Shown: positions 63,056 through 64,000 of the stretch, piece after piece
Layout: every line of letters starts with the position of its first letter
How positions within the stretch are numbered: position 1 is the first letter of the stretch
Assembly: GCF_036759925.1 (NCBI RefSeq)
Contig: NZ_JAPKIB010000001.1
Coordinates: forward strand, 62,001 to 126,000
Reading direction: 5' to 3'
Length of the DNA stretch: 64,000 bases
DNA from: Kluyvera sp036759925
GTDB lineage: Bacteria; Pseudomonadota; Gammaproteobacteria; Enterobacterales; Enterobacteriaceae
Notes under the pieces: generated by a model
What the model was told of the DNA's origin: nothing
What the model saw: only the letters and a program-made list of their open reading frames with translations
Databases searched by the model: none
Made by a program: the position numbers and the translations under genes

Positions 63056-63394
63056 TTATTGGCATTGTTTTACACTGTCACTGTAAAAAGAGGATGTCAG
63101 TGCAGCCACTCGCTCATAGAGGACATAGCTACTGCCATTTTCTATTTTCGTAACATCAAGAACCACGTCATAACCCCCCATCGGCTGGGGAACTTGAATG
63201 CTTGTACCGCCATTAATAGGAAGCGACGTAATATGCCCGCCACTCCCTGACCATTTTGATGAAACACAAGTCGAAAATGCTTCAACCGATTTTGATGTAA
63301 CGCCTTGCATTACAGGGGGAGTAGATCTCACATAATCTAATGATTTACACCCTACAAGACCAAACGCAATTATTACCACCAGAATCTTTTTCAT
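63056..63394 (-). CDS. Prophage-encoded small lipoprotein
   Basis: 112 residues from ATG 63394 (MKKILVVIIAFGLVGCKSLDY), with AGGAG upstream. The signal peptide ends in the lipobox LVGC; the next residue is Lys, not Asp, so outer-membrane sorting is expected. The mature part is small with two further cysteines (FSTCVSSKW, VKQCQ) that could pair. Not a lambda tail gene: it is inserted between K and I. Such additions (morons) sometimes encode superinfection exclusion or serum resistance; here this is inference. Confidence 0.8.
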   Translation of the reverse strand: MKKILVVIIAFGLVGCKSLDYVRSTPPVMQGVTSKSVEAFSTCVSSKWSGSGGHITSLPINGGTSIQVPQPMGGYDVVLDVTKIENGSSYVLYERVAALTSSFYSDSVKQCQ

Positions 63395-63424
63395 ATCCTG
63401 ATCTCCTTTTGATTTCAAAGAAGA

Positions 63425-64000
63425 TTAGCACAGTGTTCTATAACGAAGAATCTTCATCGTCCGCTCTTGCCAATACCCCCCATACGGAACGCGTTGGCTC
63501 AAATGTCCGTACAGGTGGTGCAGCAGCATATTACCCTCCAGCAGGATTCCCGCGTGGTTCCACTTATCAGCCTGGACCTGCATAATCACCATATCGCCTG
63601 GTTTCGGTGGCCCGTCGAATTCACGGAATCCGCATTCATACCAGCAATCCTGATAGAAGTTGTCCGGATAATCGTTTTCCCACCATGGATAATCAACACG
63701 GTAATCATGGAGCTCGATACCATGCGTTTGCCGGAAATAACTCATTACCAGCCCCCAGCAATCGAAATGCCCGAGCACAAATGGTCGTTCCAAAAGCGGT
63801 AACTCGCCGCGCGGCTGAATGGTGCGGATATCCCCTTCCGGCCAGCTGGCGATATGCCAGGGCAGCAGGGTTGCGTCACACTGCGCCTTATCCAGTTCGC
63901 TCGGCTGCGTTGTGGCGTCCGGGTGACTGTGTACGATAGCGACAACCGTCCCCAGATCTTCGGCACTGGCGTAGTCCTCCGGCGACAGGTGAAAATGTTC
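63425..64000 (-). CDS. Prophage tail assembly protein K (partial, N-terminus outside window)
   Basis: The frame is open to the right edge (192 codons visible). It contains the JAB/MPN metallopeptidase motif (AIVHSHPDATTQPSELD) and a C-terminal NlpC/P60 hydrolase domain with the catalytic Cys in GHFDCWGLVMSY and His in KWNHAGILLEG, which is the architecture of lambda gpK. It may locally cut peptidoglycan or process tail-tip proteins. An internal TTG near 63793 is not a true start. Confidence 0.93.
   Translation of the reverse strand, partial: EHFHLSPEDYASAEDLGTVVAIVHSHPDATTQPSELDKAQCDATLLPWHIASWPEGDIRTIQPRGELPLLERPFVLGHFDCWGLVMSYFRQTHGIELHDYRVDYPWWENDYPDNFYQDCWYECGFREFDGPPKPGDMVIMQVQADKWNHAGILLEGNMLLHHLYGHLSQRVPYGGYWQERTMKILRYRTLC

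Overview
The window is a chromosomal segment of an enterobacterium (family Enterobacteriaceae, Klebsiella/Enterobacter/Citrobacter-like). The evidence is nearly unbroken colinearity with two E. coli/Salmonella blocks (ycgB-fadR-nhaB-dsbB-ycgNML-minCDE, then rnd-fadD-yeaY-tsaB-yoaA-yoaB through yebV), high protein similarity as recalled from E. coli K-12, and REP-type repeats between genes. minE is joined directly to rnd, as in Salmonella. hlyE, umuDC, yoaC and yebW, present in E. coli at the matching places, are absent. The genus cannot be fixed from the sequence alone.

Layout. 1-13.8 kb: end of ycgB, fadR (fatty acid regulator), nhaB, dsbB, a small membrane protein, ycgN/ycgM/ycgL, the minCDE division-site operon, rnd, fadD with a FadR-like operator, yeaY, tsaB, yoaA. 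13.9-24.5 kb: yoaB, then an accessory polysaccharide locus. Leftward it carries a solute-binding protein, two permeases, a MalK-type ATPase and a cytoplasmic alginate-lyase-family protein; divergently it carries a secreted alginate-lyase-family protein and a heparinase II/III-family protein. A phosphodiester-glycosidase-like gene follows behind yoaH. 24.5-31.4 kb: pabB, nudL, sdaA, pdeD, yoaE with a probable yoaL leader gene. 31.8-36.8 kb: manXYZ-yobD, then mntP behind two MntR-like boxes and a yybP-ykoY manganese riboswitch, and rlmA. 36.9-41.4 kb: cspC-yobF, yebO, mgrB, yobH, kdgR, yebQ. 41.5-43.6 kb: an accessory MocR regulator and a divergent GNAT acetyltransferase. 43.6-54 kb: htpX, prc, proQ, msrC, letA-letB, rsmF, yebV.

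54.0-64 kb: an lpxP-like lipid A acyltransferase, an AT-rich junction, and the tail end of a lambda-like prophage transcribed leftward (K, a lipoprotein, I, J, tail fibre). The prophage continues beyond the right edge.

The polysaccharide locus is the best candidate for an incompletely described system. Its parts suggest periplasmic trimming of an acidic polysaccharide, ABC import of oligosaccharides and cytoplasmic lyase cleavage. KdgR, the regulator of ketodeoxygluconate catabolism, is encoded 16 kb away, and a weak KdgR-like palindrome lies in the divergent promoter region. Other points of note are serial intrinsic hairpins between the prophage tail genes, the rnd UUG start whose U-tract is shared with the fadD terminator, the layered mntP control region, and several small genes (yobF, mgrB, a 34-residue membrane protein).
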